64,000 nt of DNA. Origin: Lacrimispora sphenoides. Lineage in GTDB: Bacteria; Bacillota; Clostridia; Lachnospirales; Lachnospiraceae. Location: the NCBI RefSeq assembly GCF_900105215.1, contig NZ_FOIP01000002.1, positions 868,001-932,000 of the forward strand, in the 5' to 3' direction. Of this stretch, positions 52,063 through 59,907 are shown in pieces. The notes below the pieces were generated by a model. The model ran no database searches, was not told the DNA's origin, and saw only the letters and a list, made by a program, of their open reading frames with translations. The translations under genes were made by a program, and so were the position numbers. Positions within the stretch are counted from its first letter, which is position 1, and every line of letters begins with the position of its first letter.

Positions 52063-52090
52063 ATTTTATCACGATTTTTGTATATTTCAA
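52063..52090 (-). promoter_or_regulatory. candidate hppA promoter
   Basis: On the minus strand, TTGAAA (52090-52085) and TAAAAT (52068-52063) are spaced 16 bases. They lie about 60 bases before the hppA start. The rest of the divergent gap 52091-52270 is AT-rich with no strong consensus promoter for the rightward gene. Confidence 0.45.
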
Positions 52091-52270
52091 CTCAGATGTT
52101 GTTAAGATTGTATAAATATTTTATCATCTTTCATAACAGCAACCGCTTCTTTTATTGAATTGGGATATGTATAAAAAATGTTTGTGCAAATTGCACCTTT
52201 TGCTTGCAATTATAAGACATTTTTAGTAAAATATCGTTATAGACTTAAATACCGAACAGGAGGAATGTTT

Positions 52271-54373
52271 ATGAACGTGTATGGAACCAAACAGATCCGT
52301 AACGTCGCCTTACTTGGGCACGGGGGCGCCGGTAAAACCACCCTGGCAGAGGCTATGGCGTTGATTACCGGAGCCATCAGCAGAATGGGAAAAGTTACCG
52401 ATGGCAATACCATCAGCGATTATGACAAAGAAGAGATTAAGAGACAGTTCTCCATCTCTACTACCCTGATTCCTTTGGAGTATAAAGGAGAGGATGGCCC
52501 CATCAAGATCAACCTGCTTGATACTCCCGGATATTTTGATTTTGTTGGCGAAGTTGAAGAGGCCATCAGTGTTGCGGATGCAGCAGTAATAGTTGTGAAT
52601 TGTAAGGCAGGTATTGAAGTTGGAACATTAAAGGCGTGGGAACTCTGCGAAAAGTACAAGCTTCCCAGACTTTTCTTTGTGACAAATATGGATGACGACC
52701 ATGCAAGTTTCCGTGAATTGTTATTAAAGCTTGATAAAGAGTTCGGAAGAAAGATTGCGCCGTTCCACCTCCCGATTCGTGAAAATGAAAAGTTCGTAGG
52801 TTTTGTTAATATTGTTAAAATGGCAGGCCGGCGTTTTACCGTCAACAGTGATTATGAAGAATGTGAGATTCCTGAATATAGCCAGAAGAACCTGGGAATT
52901 GCCCGTGAAGCTCTTATGGAGGCCGTAGCAGAAACCAGCGAGGAATATATGGAACGCTATTTCTCCGGTGATGAGTTTACCCTTGATGAGATTTCTTCAG
53001 CCCTTCGGGAACATGTGATAAAAGGAAATATCGTTCCGGTCATGCTTGGTTCCGGAATTAACGCCCAGGGCGCCAAGATGGTGCTTCAGGCTATAGATAA
53101 GTATTTTCCGTCCCCCGACTATTTTGAGTGCATCGGCGTGGATATTTCCACGGGTGAGCGCTTTACAGCGAAGTATAACGATCATGTATCCTTGTCAGCC
53201 CGTGTGTTTAAGACGATTGTGGATCCGTTTATTGGAAAGTATTCCCTGTTAAAGATTTGTACCGGCACCTTAAATCCTGATTCCGCCATTTATAACGTGA
53301 ATAAGGATACAGAGGAAAAGGTCGGGAAGCTATACGTGTTAAGAGGGAAAGAGGCCATTGAAGTTACGGAATTAAAAGCGGGAGACATCGGAGCCGTGTC
53401 AAAGCTTAACGTGACGCAGACCGGCGATACCATAGCTCTCCGCTCTGCACCGATCGTCTATCATAAACCGGAGATATCCACTCCATATACGTATATGCGT
53501 TATAAGACCAAGACAAAGGGCGACGAAGATAAGGTTTCAAGCTCTCTGGCAAAGCTGACGGAAGAGGATTGGACCTTAAAGGCAGTCACTGATACGGAAA
53601 ACCGCCAGTCACTCCTTTATGCCATCGGTGACCAGCAGCTGGAGGTGGTTGTAAGCAAATTATTAAACCGCTATAAGGTTGACATTGAACTGAGTAAACC
53701 GAAATTTGCCTTCCGGGAAACCCTTCGTAAGAAAGTGGAGGTCCAGGGTAAGTATAAGAAACAGTCCGGCGGACATGGACAGTACGGCGACGTAAAGATG
53801 TCCTTTGAACCTTCCGGGGATTTAGAAGCCCCTTATGTATTTGCTGAAAGCGTATTTGGCGGAGCTGTACCAAGAAACTATTTCCCGGCAGTTGAAAAGG
53901 GAGTCGCCGAGTGCGTCTTAAAAGGACCGCTTGCCGCTTATCCGGTAGTGGGATTAAAGGCTACGCTGACCGACGGTTCTTACCATCCGGTTGACTCCTC
54001 AGAGCTGGCCTTTAAGATGGCTGCAACCATGGCCTTTAAAAAAGGCTTTATGGATGCAAATCCGGTTCTGCTTGAACCGATCGCATTCCTTAAGGTTACG
54101 GTTCCGGATAAATTTACCGGAGATGTTATGGGAGATCTAAACCGCAGGAGAGGGCGCGTTTTGGGAATGAATTCCAACCATAGCGGAAAGCAGGTCATTG
54201 AGGCAGATGTGCCTATGTCTGAACTGTATGGCTATAATACGGATCTGCGCTCCATGACTGGAGGCATCGGAACCTATGAATATGAATTCAGCCGCTATGA
54301 ACTGGCTCCGGGAGATGTGCAGAAGAGAGAAGTAGAAGAAAGAGCATCAAAGATTGATAGGATGGAAGTTTAA
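52271..54373 (+). CDS. elongation factor G-like GTPase
   Basis: A 700-residue EF-G paralogue (FusA2/EF-G-like) with the five-domain layout. The G domain has P-loop GHGGAGKTT, switch II DTPGYFDF and, in place of NKMD, the sequence TNMDD, a variant of the guanine-specificity motif. Domain IV is present (KYKKQSGGHGQYGDVK). The canonical EF-G is usually encoded with ribosomal proteins, so this lone copy is an accessory factor of unsettled function. I chose the ATG at 52271, 6 bases after GGAGGA. A hairpin terminator after it is split by an IS element. Confidence 0.88.
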   Translation: MNVYGTKQIRNVALLGHGGAGKTTLAEAMALITGAISRMGKVTDGNTISDYDKEEIKRQFSISTTLIPLEYKGEDGPIKINLLDTPGYFDFVGEVEEAISVADAAVIVVNCKAGIEVGTLKAWELCEKYKLPRLFFVTNMDDDHASFRELLLKLDKEFGRKIAPFHLPIRENEKFVGFVNIVKMAGRRFTVNSDYEECEIPEYSQKNLGIAREALMEAVAETSEEYMERYFSGDEFTLDEISSALREHVIKGNIVPVMLGSGINAQGAKMVLQAIDKYFPSPDYFECIGVDISTGERFTAKYNDHVSLSARVFKTIVDPFIGKYSLLKICTGTLNPDSAIYNVNKDTEEKVGKLYVLRGKEAIEVTELKAGDIGAVSKLNVTQTGDTIALRSAPIVYHKPEISTPYTYMRYKTKTKGDEDKVSSSLAKLTEEDWTLKAVTDTENRQSLLYAIGDQQLEVVVSKLLNRYKVDIELSKPKFAFRETLRKKVEVQGKYKKQSGGHGQYGDVKMSFEPSGDLEAPYVFAESVFGGAVPRNYFPAVEKGVAECVLKGPLAAYPVVGLKATLTDGSYHPVDSSELAFKMAATMAFKKGFMDANPVLLEPIAFLKVTVPDKFTGDVMGDLNRRRGRVLGMNSNHSGKQVIEADVPMSELYGYNTDLRSMTGGIGTYEYEFSRYELAPGDVQKREVEERASKIDRMEV

Positions 54374-54385
54374 ATAAGTCATAGG

Positions 54386-54399
54386 AAACCCCATTGCAG
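54386..54399 (+). terminator. left arm of the EF-G-like gene terminator, split by IS
   Basis: AAACCCCATTGCAG is the exact complement of CTGCAATGGGGTTT at 55892-55905. The arms were once joined by a short loop, now interrupted by 1.5 kb of IS. The second arm is followed by TCTCATT. Confidence 0.8.
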
Positions 54400-54416
54400 C
54401 GCCTGCTTTGATATGT

Positions 54417-54455
54417 ACCCCCTTTACTGGACAGCACCAGTAAAGGGGGTTTTTA
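54417..54455 (+). terminator. IS-internal hairpin with U-run at the left end
   Basis: ACCCCCTTTACTG (54417-54429) pairs perfectly with CAGTAAAGGGGGT (54438-54450) and is followed by TTTT. It should block read-through into the transposase from outside. In its present place it may also stand in for the broken EF-G-like terminator. Confidence 0.75.
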
Positions 54456-54456
54456 C

Positions 54457-55017
54457 GTGAAATATGATTTTGTATTTAAATTAAATTGTGTCGAGCTATA
54501 CAGAAATGGCCAATGGCCTGAAACACCAGCAGGAATTGGTCAAAAGAATTTTAGAAAACGAATTGTTACTTGGTCAAGAATTGCAGATATTTATGGAATT
54601 GATGCTTTAAAGCATCCTTCAACATGTAAAGAACGTACAGCTGAAGAAAGGTATTCTCTTGTAGCTAGAGTTTTAGCTGGAGAATCACAAAAAAGTGTTG
54701 CAATAATTGCTGGAATTGATTCAGGCCTATTGTCTAAATGGGTACAGATATATAAAATAAAAGGGTACGATGGTCTGTATTTAAAGAAAGGTAGACATGG
54801 TAAGGAGCCCTTCATGAAAAAAGACAATAAACCAAAAGAACTTTCACCTTCTGAAAGAGAAGAATTAATTAGATTAAGGGCAGAGACAGAGTACCTTAAA
54901 GCAGAAAATGAATCAATAAAAAAATCTATCGCCTTGAGACGAGAAAAAGAAGCTGCGCAACTCAAGGCGAAAAAGCAGCAATCATTAAGGAACTCCGAGA
55001 AAAAGGATATGCCTTAA
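54457..55017 (+). CDS. IS3-family transposase OrfA
   Basis: A 186-residue protein with two helix-turn-helix segments (YSLVARVLAGESQKSVAIIAGIDSGLLSKWV) and a C-terminal coiled coil (about 125-175). It binds the IS ends. A slippery run A_AAA_AAA at 54918-54924, in the correct codon phase, would allow a -1 frameshift into the OrfB frame, which is open from 54912. The start codon read here is a GTG at 54457. Confidence 0.88.
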   Translation: MKYDFVFKLNCVELYRNGQWPETPAGIGQKNFRKRIVTWSRIADIYGIDALKHPSTCKERTAEERYSLVARVLAGESQKSVAIIAGIDSGLLSKWVQIYKIKGYDGLYLKKGRHGKEPFMKKDNKPKELSPSEREELIRLRAETEYLKAENESIKKSIALRREKEAAQLKAKKQQSLRNSEKKDMP

Positions 55018-55025
55018 AGCATTTA

Positions 55026-55835
55026 TTGAAAGCTGTAGGATTATCAAAATCTACATACTATTATGAATTAAATCATGTGTGTTTTGACGTAATCAAAAAT
55101 CAGAAACTTATGGATGAAATCAATAAGATTTTTGAAGACAATAAGCAACGATATGGTGTTCGCAGAGTTCATCAGGAATTATTAAATAAAGGATATTCCA
55201 TAAACCACAAAAGAGTACAACGATTAATGCATAAGATGATGTTGGCCGGCAAACGACCTAAAGAGAAATACCATTCATATAGGGGCGAAGTTGGCAGAAT
55301 AGCTGACAACTTAATTAATAGAGATTTTTGTACAACTGCTCCACTTCAAAAATGGACAACAGATGTATCTCAATTTAACCTGCCATGGGGAAAATGTTAT
55401 CTTTCGCCTATTTTAGATATGAATACAAATGAAGTTATCTCATACGATTTGTCAAAAAGTCCAAATATGGAGCAAATATCTAACATGTTAGAAAGAGCAT
55501 TTCGGAAATTTAGTAATACTGAAGGAATCATCTTTCATTCCGATCAAGGTTGGCAGTACCAACATGCGTACTATCGTAATGAATTAAAGAAATATGGAAT
55601 AATTCAATCTATGTCTCGTAAAGGAAACTGTTACGATAATTGCATTATGGAGACTTTTTTCGGAAGACTAAAGACCGAAATGTTTTATGGGCATGAAAAG
55701 GATTTTGGATCCTTCGATGAATTTAAGAAAGCAATAGATGAATATATAGATTATTATAATAACAGGAGAATTCAATCAAAAACAAAATGGATGCCTCCTG
55801 TAATATACAGGAAGACATCCATCAAGAGTGCCTAA
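55026..55835 (+). CDS. IS3-family transposase OrfB (DDE integrase core)
   Basis: A 269-residue rve-domain transposase. The DDE residues are visible: Asp in WTTDVSQFNL, Asp in FHSDQGWQYQ and Glu in DNCIMETFFGRLK. An HTH_21-like N-terminus (IFEDNKQRYGVRRVHQELL) precedes it. The coding frame really continues upstream to about 54924 (EKAAIIKELREKGYALKHLL), so the working protein is probably an OrfAB frameshift fusion. The ATG at 55026 is only the first internal Met. Confidence 0.9.
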   Translation: MKAVGLSKSTYYYELNHVCFDVIKNQKLMDEINKIFEDNKQRYGVRRVHQELLNKGYSINHKRVQRLMHKMMLAGKRPKEKYHSYRGEVGRIADNLINRDFCTTAPLQKWTTDVSQFNLPWGKCYLSPILDMNTNEVISYDLSKSPNMEQISNMLERAFRKFSNTEGIIFHSDQGWQYQHAYYRNELKKYGIIQSMSRKGNCYDNCIMETFFGRLKTEMFYGHEKDFGSFDEFKKAIDEYIDYYNNRRIQSKTKWMPPVIYRKTSIKSA

Positions 55836-55891
55836 TCATCCAGTTGAATAATGATGTGTCCAGAAAACTGGGTACATATCACTTGTATGCC

Positions 55892-55905
55892 CTGCAATGG
55901 GGTTT
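55892..55905 (+). terminator. right arm of the split terminator
   Basis: CTGCAATGGGGTTT is the exact complement of the arm at 54386-54399. It is now separated from it by the IS element. Confidence 0.8.
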
Positions 55906-55910
55906 TCTCA

Positions 55911-56006
55911 TTACTGGATAAAGGTTCCGGACTTAATCTGCTCAGCGATTTCCTTATACTGGGCCTGAATATCGTCTGATACAAGGCTTGAGAAAGTACC
56001 GATGTT
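55911..56006 (-). pseudogene. C-terminal remnant, possibly of a BMP-type substrate-binding lipoprotein
   Basis: The minus strand encodes a 31-residue tail ending at a TAA at 55913-55911 (segments FSSLVSDDIQAQY and EIAEQIKSGTFIQ). It resembles the end of basic-membrane-protein or sugar-binding lipoproteins. It is preceded by an in-frame stop and has no start, so the gene has been lost except for its end. It would have converged on the EF-G-like gene and shared its terminator. The family call is tentative. Confidence 0.4.
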
Positions 56007-56065
56007 TTAAGTGATCTTCAAGAGACAACTGGGATTCGGCTTTTAGAAGGCTTATGGAGTGCTGA

Positions 56066-57043
56066 CGGATTTCCTGCGCGGCCAATGTGCTGGGACTGGT
56101 AAAGCCAGAGCATTTTTCTTACGGAAATGTGGAATCTGCCAGAAAGGCCATGGCGGCTTTAGCTGATTACTGCGGCACCACGGCGGAAGATATTGCAAAG
56201 CAGATCATGGAAAAGGCCTATGCAAAGATTGAACCCGTCATACTGGAACTGGCGGAGAAATATAAGCTGGAAAAAGATCAGATCTCCCTGGTCGGCGTAG
56301 GTGGAGGAGCGGCTTCCCTGATTATCTATTTTAGTGAAAAGATGGGCGTTAAATATTCCATACCGGAAAATGCAGAAGTCATTTCTTCCATTGGTGTTGC
56401 TCTTTCCATGGTGCGGGATGTGGTGGAACGCATTATACCCACTCCATCTAAGGAAGATATCCGTGCCATTAAGAATGAGGCCTTAAACAAAGCCATTGAG
56501 TCCGGAGCAACTGCAGAATCAGTAGAAATCCACATTGAGATTGATCCTCAGACCTCCAAGGTAACGGCAATTGCAACCGGATCCACGGAGGTTAAAACAG
56601 CAGATCTTTTAAAGGAATGCGATGAAACGGAAGCCAGGCATCTAGCTGCCCAGGATATGCGGATTACAGATAGGGAAACAAAGCTGCTGGCAAGTTCGGA
56701 TTACTTCTATATCTACGGGGAAAAGGTGGAGGACGACTCTCCCGGTGCCATACGTATCGTTGATAAAAAGGGCTTTATTAAGGTGCAGAGGGGAAGAGGT
56801 ATGTGCCGGAAGGTCAGAGCGGCAGATTATCTGGAAGCGTTAAAACAGCTTTGGGATGATATGGCTGTTTACCAGACGGACCTGATTATAAGGCCGGATT
56901 ATTACATTTGTATGGGTGCCCGGGTCACGGATTTTGCTGCCCAGGATTTTGAACAGCTGGAACTTCTGATCGATCTGGAGGTATCATCTTTGGAGCCAGA
57001 TGAAGAAATTATGATTGTCGGAGCCAACGTAAAACAAAATTAA
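56066..57043 (+). pseudogene. hydantoinase/oxoprolinase family protein, N-terminally truncated
   Basis: About 325 codons match the C-terminal half of HyuA-like proteins (hydantoinase/5-oxoprolinase, ASKHA fold). They include GVGGGAASLIIYFSEKMG and VISSIGVALSMVRDVVERI, then an extended C-terminal domain. The N-terminal ATP-binding half is missing: a TGA at 56063 closes the frame. The first possible starts (GTG at 56087) have no ribosome site. Immediately upstream lies the unrelated minus-strand remnant, so a deletion is likely. The remaining frame is uninterrupted. Confidence 0.75.
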
Positions 57044-57047
57044 ATGT

Positions 57048-57707
57048 ATGGAGACGGATATGTCGGAGATGATATTGCGGGAAATGGCAGAAAGCCTTGC
57101 GCAGGTGGATGATCTGTCCTGGGGAATGTATGCATTCTCCAGGGACATCCTGCGTGACAAAGTCAGCGAATCGGAAAAAAAGAGGATGATTGAACAGGCG
57201 ATCCGCTGCGGATATGAAATGGCAGATAAGGTTATGAGCAGTCTGGGAACGTGGGATCCCTGGGAACTGGCAGAAAAATTAAAACTTAGCGTGGAGTACG
57301 CGGACAGTGGGCAGATAGCAGACAGGGTGTTATTTGCTCTTTTTACCCCTCCGGACAAGATACAGATTATGAAGGAACCCATAGAGCTGGCGGCGAAAAA
57401 TGGCCTGTTTGAATGCCTGTTTCCCATGGAACAGATTGAAAGGCTGATCCTGGGGCATGAGATTTTTCATTTTCTTGAGGAAGAGGAAGAGGGAATCTAT
57501 ACCAGAAGAGAAAAAGTGATTCTGTGGAAACTGTTCGGCTACAAGAATAAATCAACCATCAGGGCGTTATCTGAGATTGCCGGCATGTATTTTTCAAAGA
57601 AAATAAATGGAATTCTTTATTCACCATTTGCTCTTGATATTCTTTTGTATTATAATTATAATTCAAACGAAGCCCTGAAGATGTACAGGGAAGTATTAAG
57701 TTATTAA
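57048..57707 (+). CDS. ImmA/IrrE-like metallopeptidase-domain protein
   Basis: A 219-residue protein that starts 5 bases after the truncated hydantoinase-like gene. It carries HExxH at residues 137-141 (GHEIFHFLEEEEEG) and a later Glu, E176, in LSEIAGMYFSKKING. That spacing and sequence are reminiscent of ImmA/IrrE-type zinc peptidases, as is DPWELAEKLKLSVEYAD about residues 70-85. The zinc site is therefore plausible. A partner or substrate is not evident; it travels with a hydantoinase-like gene and a GntR regulator, so it may be metabolic rather than anti-phage. A start at 57060 is an alternative. Confidence 0.65.
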   Translation: METDMSEMILREMAESLAQVDDLSWGMYAFSRDILRDKVSESEKKRMIEQAIRCGYEMADKVMSSLGTWDPWELAEKLKLSVEYADSGQIADRVLFALFTPPDKIQIMKEPIELAAKNGLFECLFPMEQIERLILGHEIFHFLEEEEEGIYTRREKVILWKLFGYKNKSTIRALSEIAGMYFSKKINGILYSPFALDILLYYNYNSNEALKMYREVLSY

Positions 57708-57719
57708 CAGGAGGCATTC

Positions 57720-58466
57720 ATGGGCGTCATAGAAAACAACCAGGAAGATACCATTTATGATGTATTGAGATCCGATATACTGGATTTGAAGCTGCGCCCT
57801 GGAATGATATTCAGCATCAAGGACATCAGCGAGTCCTATGAGGTTGGAAGAACTCCGGTCAGGGACGCATTAATCAGCCTTTCCAAGGAGGGGCTCATTA
57901 CATTTCTTCCCCAGCGCGGAACCATGATATCTAAGATTGATTATGATAAGGTACGCAATGAGCGGTTTCTTAGGATTTGCGTGGAAGAAAATGTGATGCT
58001 GGAATTTATGGCGGTATGCAATTTAAAGGCGATCACCGCATTGGAGATGTCTTTGGACAGACAGGAGCTGCTTGAAAAAACAAAAGACATCCGGGCATTT
58101 CGGGCAGAGGATATGTATTTTCATTCCATCTTTTACGAAGGAGCCAACAAGGGATACTGCAATGATATTCTGGCGGCAAACTCCGGCCATTACAGAAGAA
58201 TCCAGATGCTGGCGATGGCGGACTCCGGAATTGAACCCGGGGTTGTAAAGCAGCATAGAGAAATGGTGGATGCCATCCTTGCAAAGGATTCTGAACAGCT
58301 TCATGGAGTTTTAAACCATCATCTGAACCGTCTGATCAGCAAGGAACGGCCTCTGGTATCCAAATACCCGGAATTGTTTGATCGTGAAAATAAAGAAATT
58401 AGAAGAGAACCGGATGAGCTGGGCATTGACTTTTTGGTGGACACTAAACTGAAATATCATGCATAG
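57720..58466 (+). CDS. GntR-family regulator with FCD domain
   Basis: A 248-residue FadR-subfamily GntR regulator. The N-terminal winged helix (IYDVLRSDILDLKLRPGMIFSIKDISESYEVGRTPVRDALI) is followed by an FCD helical domain with metal or ligand His residues (RAEDMYFHSIFY, VKQHREMVDAI, LNHHLNRL). AGGAGG lies before the ATG, 12 bases after the previous gene. It probably regulated the damaged hydantoinase-type cluster. Confidence 0.87.
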   Translation: MGVIENNQEDTIYDVLRSDILDLKLRPGMIFSIKDISESYEVGRTPVRDALISLSKEGLITFLPQRGTMISKIDYDKVRNERFLRICVEENVMLEFMAVCNLKAITALEMSLDRQELLEKTKDIRAFRAEDMYFHSIFYEGANKGYCNDILAANSGHYRRIQMLAMADSGIEPGVVKQHREMVDAILAKDSEQLHGVLNHHLNRLISKERPLVSKYPELFDRENKEIRREPDELGIDFLVDTKLKYHA

Positions 58467-58549
58467 CCAGTAGGAGGGGAGCTTTGAATAATTGCGCTTT
58501 TTTCTGATCTGTGATAAACTGATACCAACTGGCAGGAGGTATGAGAATA

Positions 58550-59461
58550 GTGGAAGACAGAAGAAATGCATGGAAGGCGTTTACAAGAGTGGGGATCGGA
58601 TATGGAGCATTCCTTCTTGTAACGATTGTTATACAGCTTGAGGTAGGAGTCATTGCTCTTTTACTATCCCGGTTTGGCATGAATATAACCTTTGGAAACT
58701 GGTATATGGTATTTGTTTCCCTGGCGAATTACCTTGTGGGAGGGGTCGTTGCCTGGCTGATAATAAAGGATATGCCGGTTTTATGCAGACCCGTGTCAAG
58801 AAAAGCCGGGGCAGGAATGCTGGTTTCCGGATTCCTGGTCTGTATGAGTGCCCTGTTTTTTGGAAATCTTATGGGTCAGAGCCTTATGAGTATAGTCTGT
58901 GCTTTGTTGGGAAAGCCTATGGTCAACCCGGTAGAGGAAGTGATGAAGGGCTTAAGCACCTGGTCAATTTTTGTTACCATGGTGGTAATGGCCCCAATTT
59001 GTGAAGAAATCCTGTTTCGTAAGATCTTAATTGACCGGATCCGGCTCTATGGAGATAAGGCGGCGATTTTAGTATCCAGCGTTGTCTTTGGCTTAAGTCA
59101 CGGAAACTTTTATCAGTTCTTTTATGCCTTTGGAATCGGTGTGGTGTTAGCCTATATTTATATTCAGACGGGGAAGCTTCGCTATACCATTATTTTTCAT
59201 ATGATCATTAATTTCCTCGGCTCTGTTGTGGCTCTTCATATAGGAGACGATCCGCAGCTTACCGTAATCTACTCTATTTTTATGCTTGGAGAGGTAATTG
59301 CCGGAACTGTTTTGTTTTTTATCAATCAAAAAAAGTTGGTGTTTCATCCCGGACTTATGGAGACATGGGGCAAAGGGGCATTTAAAATACTATTTTTAAA
59401 TCTTGGAATGATTTTGTTTTTTCTTGTTTCGGCTGTGACCTTTATCATTTCGTCCAGTTAA
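58550..59461 (+). CDS. CPBP-family intramembrane metalloprotease
   Basis: A polytopic membrane protein of 303 residues with about eight helices and the CPBP (Abi/CAAX protease and bacteriocin-processing) motifs. These are EExxxR (CEEILFRKILIDR), FxxxH (VFGLSHGNFYQF) and HxxxN (IFHMIINFLGS). The best start is GTG at 58550, 10 bases after AGGAGG; the ATG at 58541 is only one base from that site. The substrate is unknown. Confidence 0.85.
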   Translation: MEDRRNAWKAFTRVGIGYGAFLLVTIVIQLEVGVIALLLSRFGMNITFGNWYMVFVSLANYLVGGVVAWLIIKDMPVLCRPVSRKAGAGMLVSGFLVCMSALFFGNLMGQSLMSIVCALLGKPMVNPVEEVMKGLSTWSIFVTMVVMAPICEEILFRKILIDRIRLYGDKAAILVSSVVFGLSHGNFYQFFYAFGIGVVLAYIYIQTGKLRYTIIFHMIINFLGSVVALHIGDDPQLTVIYSIFMLGEVIAGTVLFFINQKKLVFHPGLMETWGKGAFKILFLNLGMILFFLVSAVTFIISSS

Positions 59462-59508
59462 TGAAATAGAAAGACAATCATAGAAATTCTGGGTTTCTTA
59501 AAATACGG

Positions 59509-59537
59509 TTGACACAATTCGTCAATTATGTTAAATT
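59509..59537 (+). promoter_or_regulatory. leuS promoter
   Basis: The -35 TTGACA (59509-59514), a 17-base spacer and -10 TAAATT (59532-59537) precede the T-box leader. The predicted start is near 59544. Confidence 0.7.
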
Positions 59538-59543
59538 TGTAGT

Positions 59544-59828
59544 TAGCAAAAATACTGTGATTAGGAGTAGTAAGCTGTCTGAAACATACAGAGAGCCGGC
59601 GGGTGGTGGAAGCCGGTTGGGAATGACAGCCGAACTCGCCTTTGAGTAGCGTGCTGAAGGAAGCTCTGCTTTCTGTGTAGGCATTGCCGGTGTCCTGACC
59701 GTTACAGCGGGCGGATATGTTTTTTCATATCCAGTGAGAGCATACGAAACTTGTATGAAATAGAGTGGTACCACGCGGTAGATCCTGCGTCTCTATGGCC
59801 GTATGAACGGTCTGAGGCGCTTTTTTTA
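59544..59828 (+). promoter_or_regulatory. T-box leader with Leu specifier
   Basis: Stem I contains CAGAGAGCCGGCGGGTGGTG. The specifier is CTC (Leu) at 59635-59637, in GCCGAACTCGCCTTTGAG. The T-box core AGAGTGGTACCACGCGG is at 59763-59779, with a bulge UGGU to pair with the ACCA end of tRNA-Leu. The terminator (GCGTCTC with GAGGCGC around CCGT/ACGG, then T7) spans about 59787-59828. Uncharged tRNA-Leu should turn on leuS. Confidence 0.92.
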
Positions 59829-59907
59829 TACGTTCATACGGATATTGTTTTATCTGCAGACATTTGATACAGGGAAAAACCCTGTCGTAAAAGGAGGAAA
59901 TTTTGTT

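Larger units (their letters stand above)
54409..55881 (+). mobile_element. IS3-family insertion sequence, IS150-like
   Basis: A complete 1,473-bp element. The terminal inverted repeats of 25 bp (54409-54433 and 55857-55881) match at 22 positions and begin TGATATGTACCC. A 3-bp target duplication CTT (54406-54408 and 55882-55884) flanks it. Its AT-rich codon use differs from its neighbours, as expected of a recent arrival. It carries orfA and orfB in -1 register. Both IRs and the DDE motif look intact, so it may be active. Confidence 0.93.

Noticed and set aside
59803..59907. Longer leuS start upstream.
   Set aside because: That ATG lies in the T-box terminator stem. The start at 59908 follows AAGGAGG and gives the normal N-terminus.
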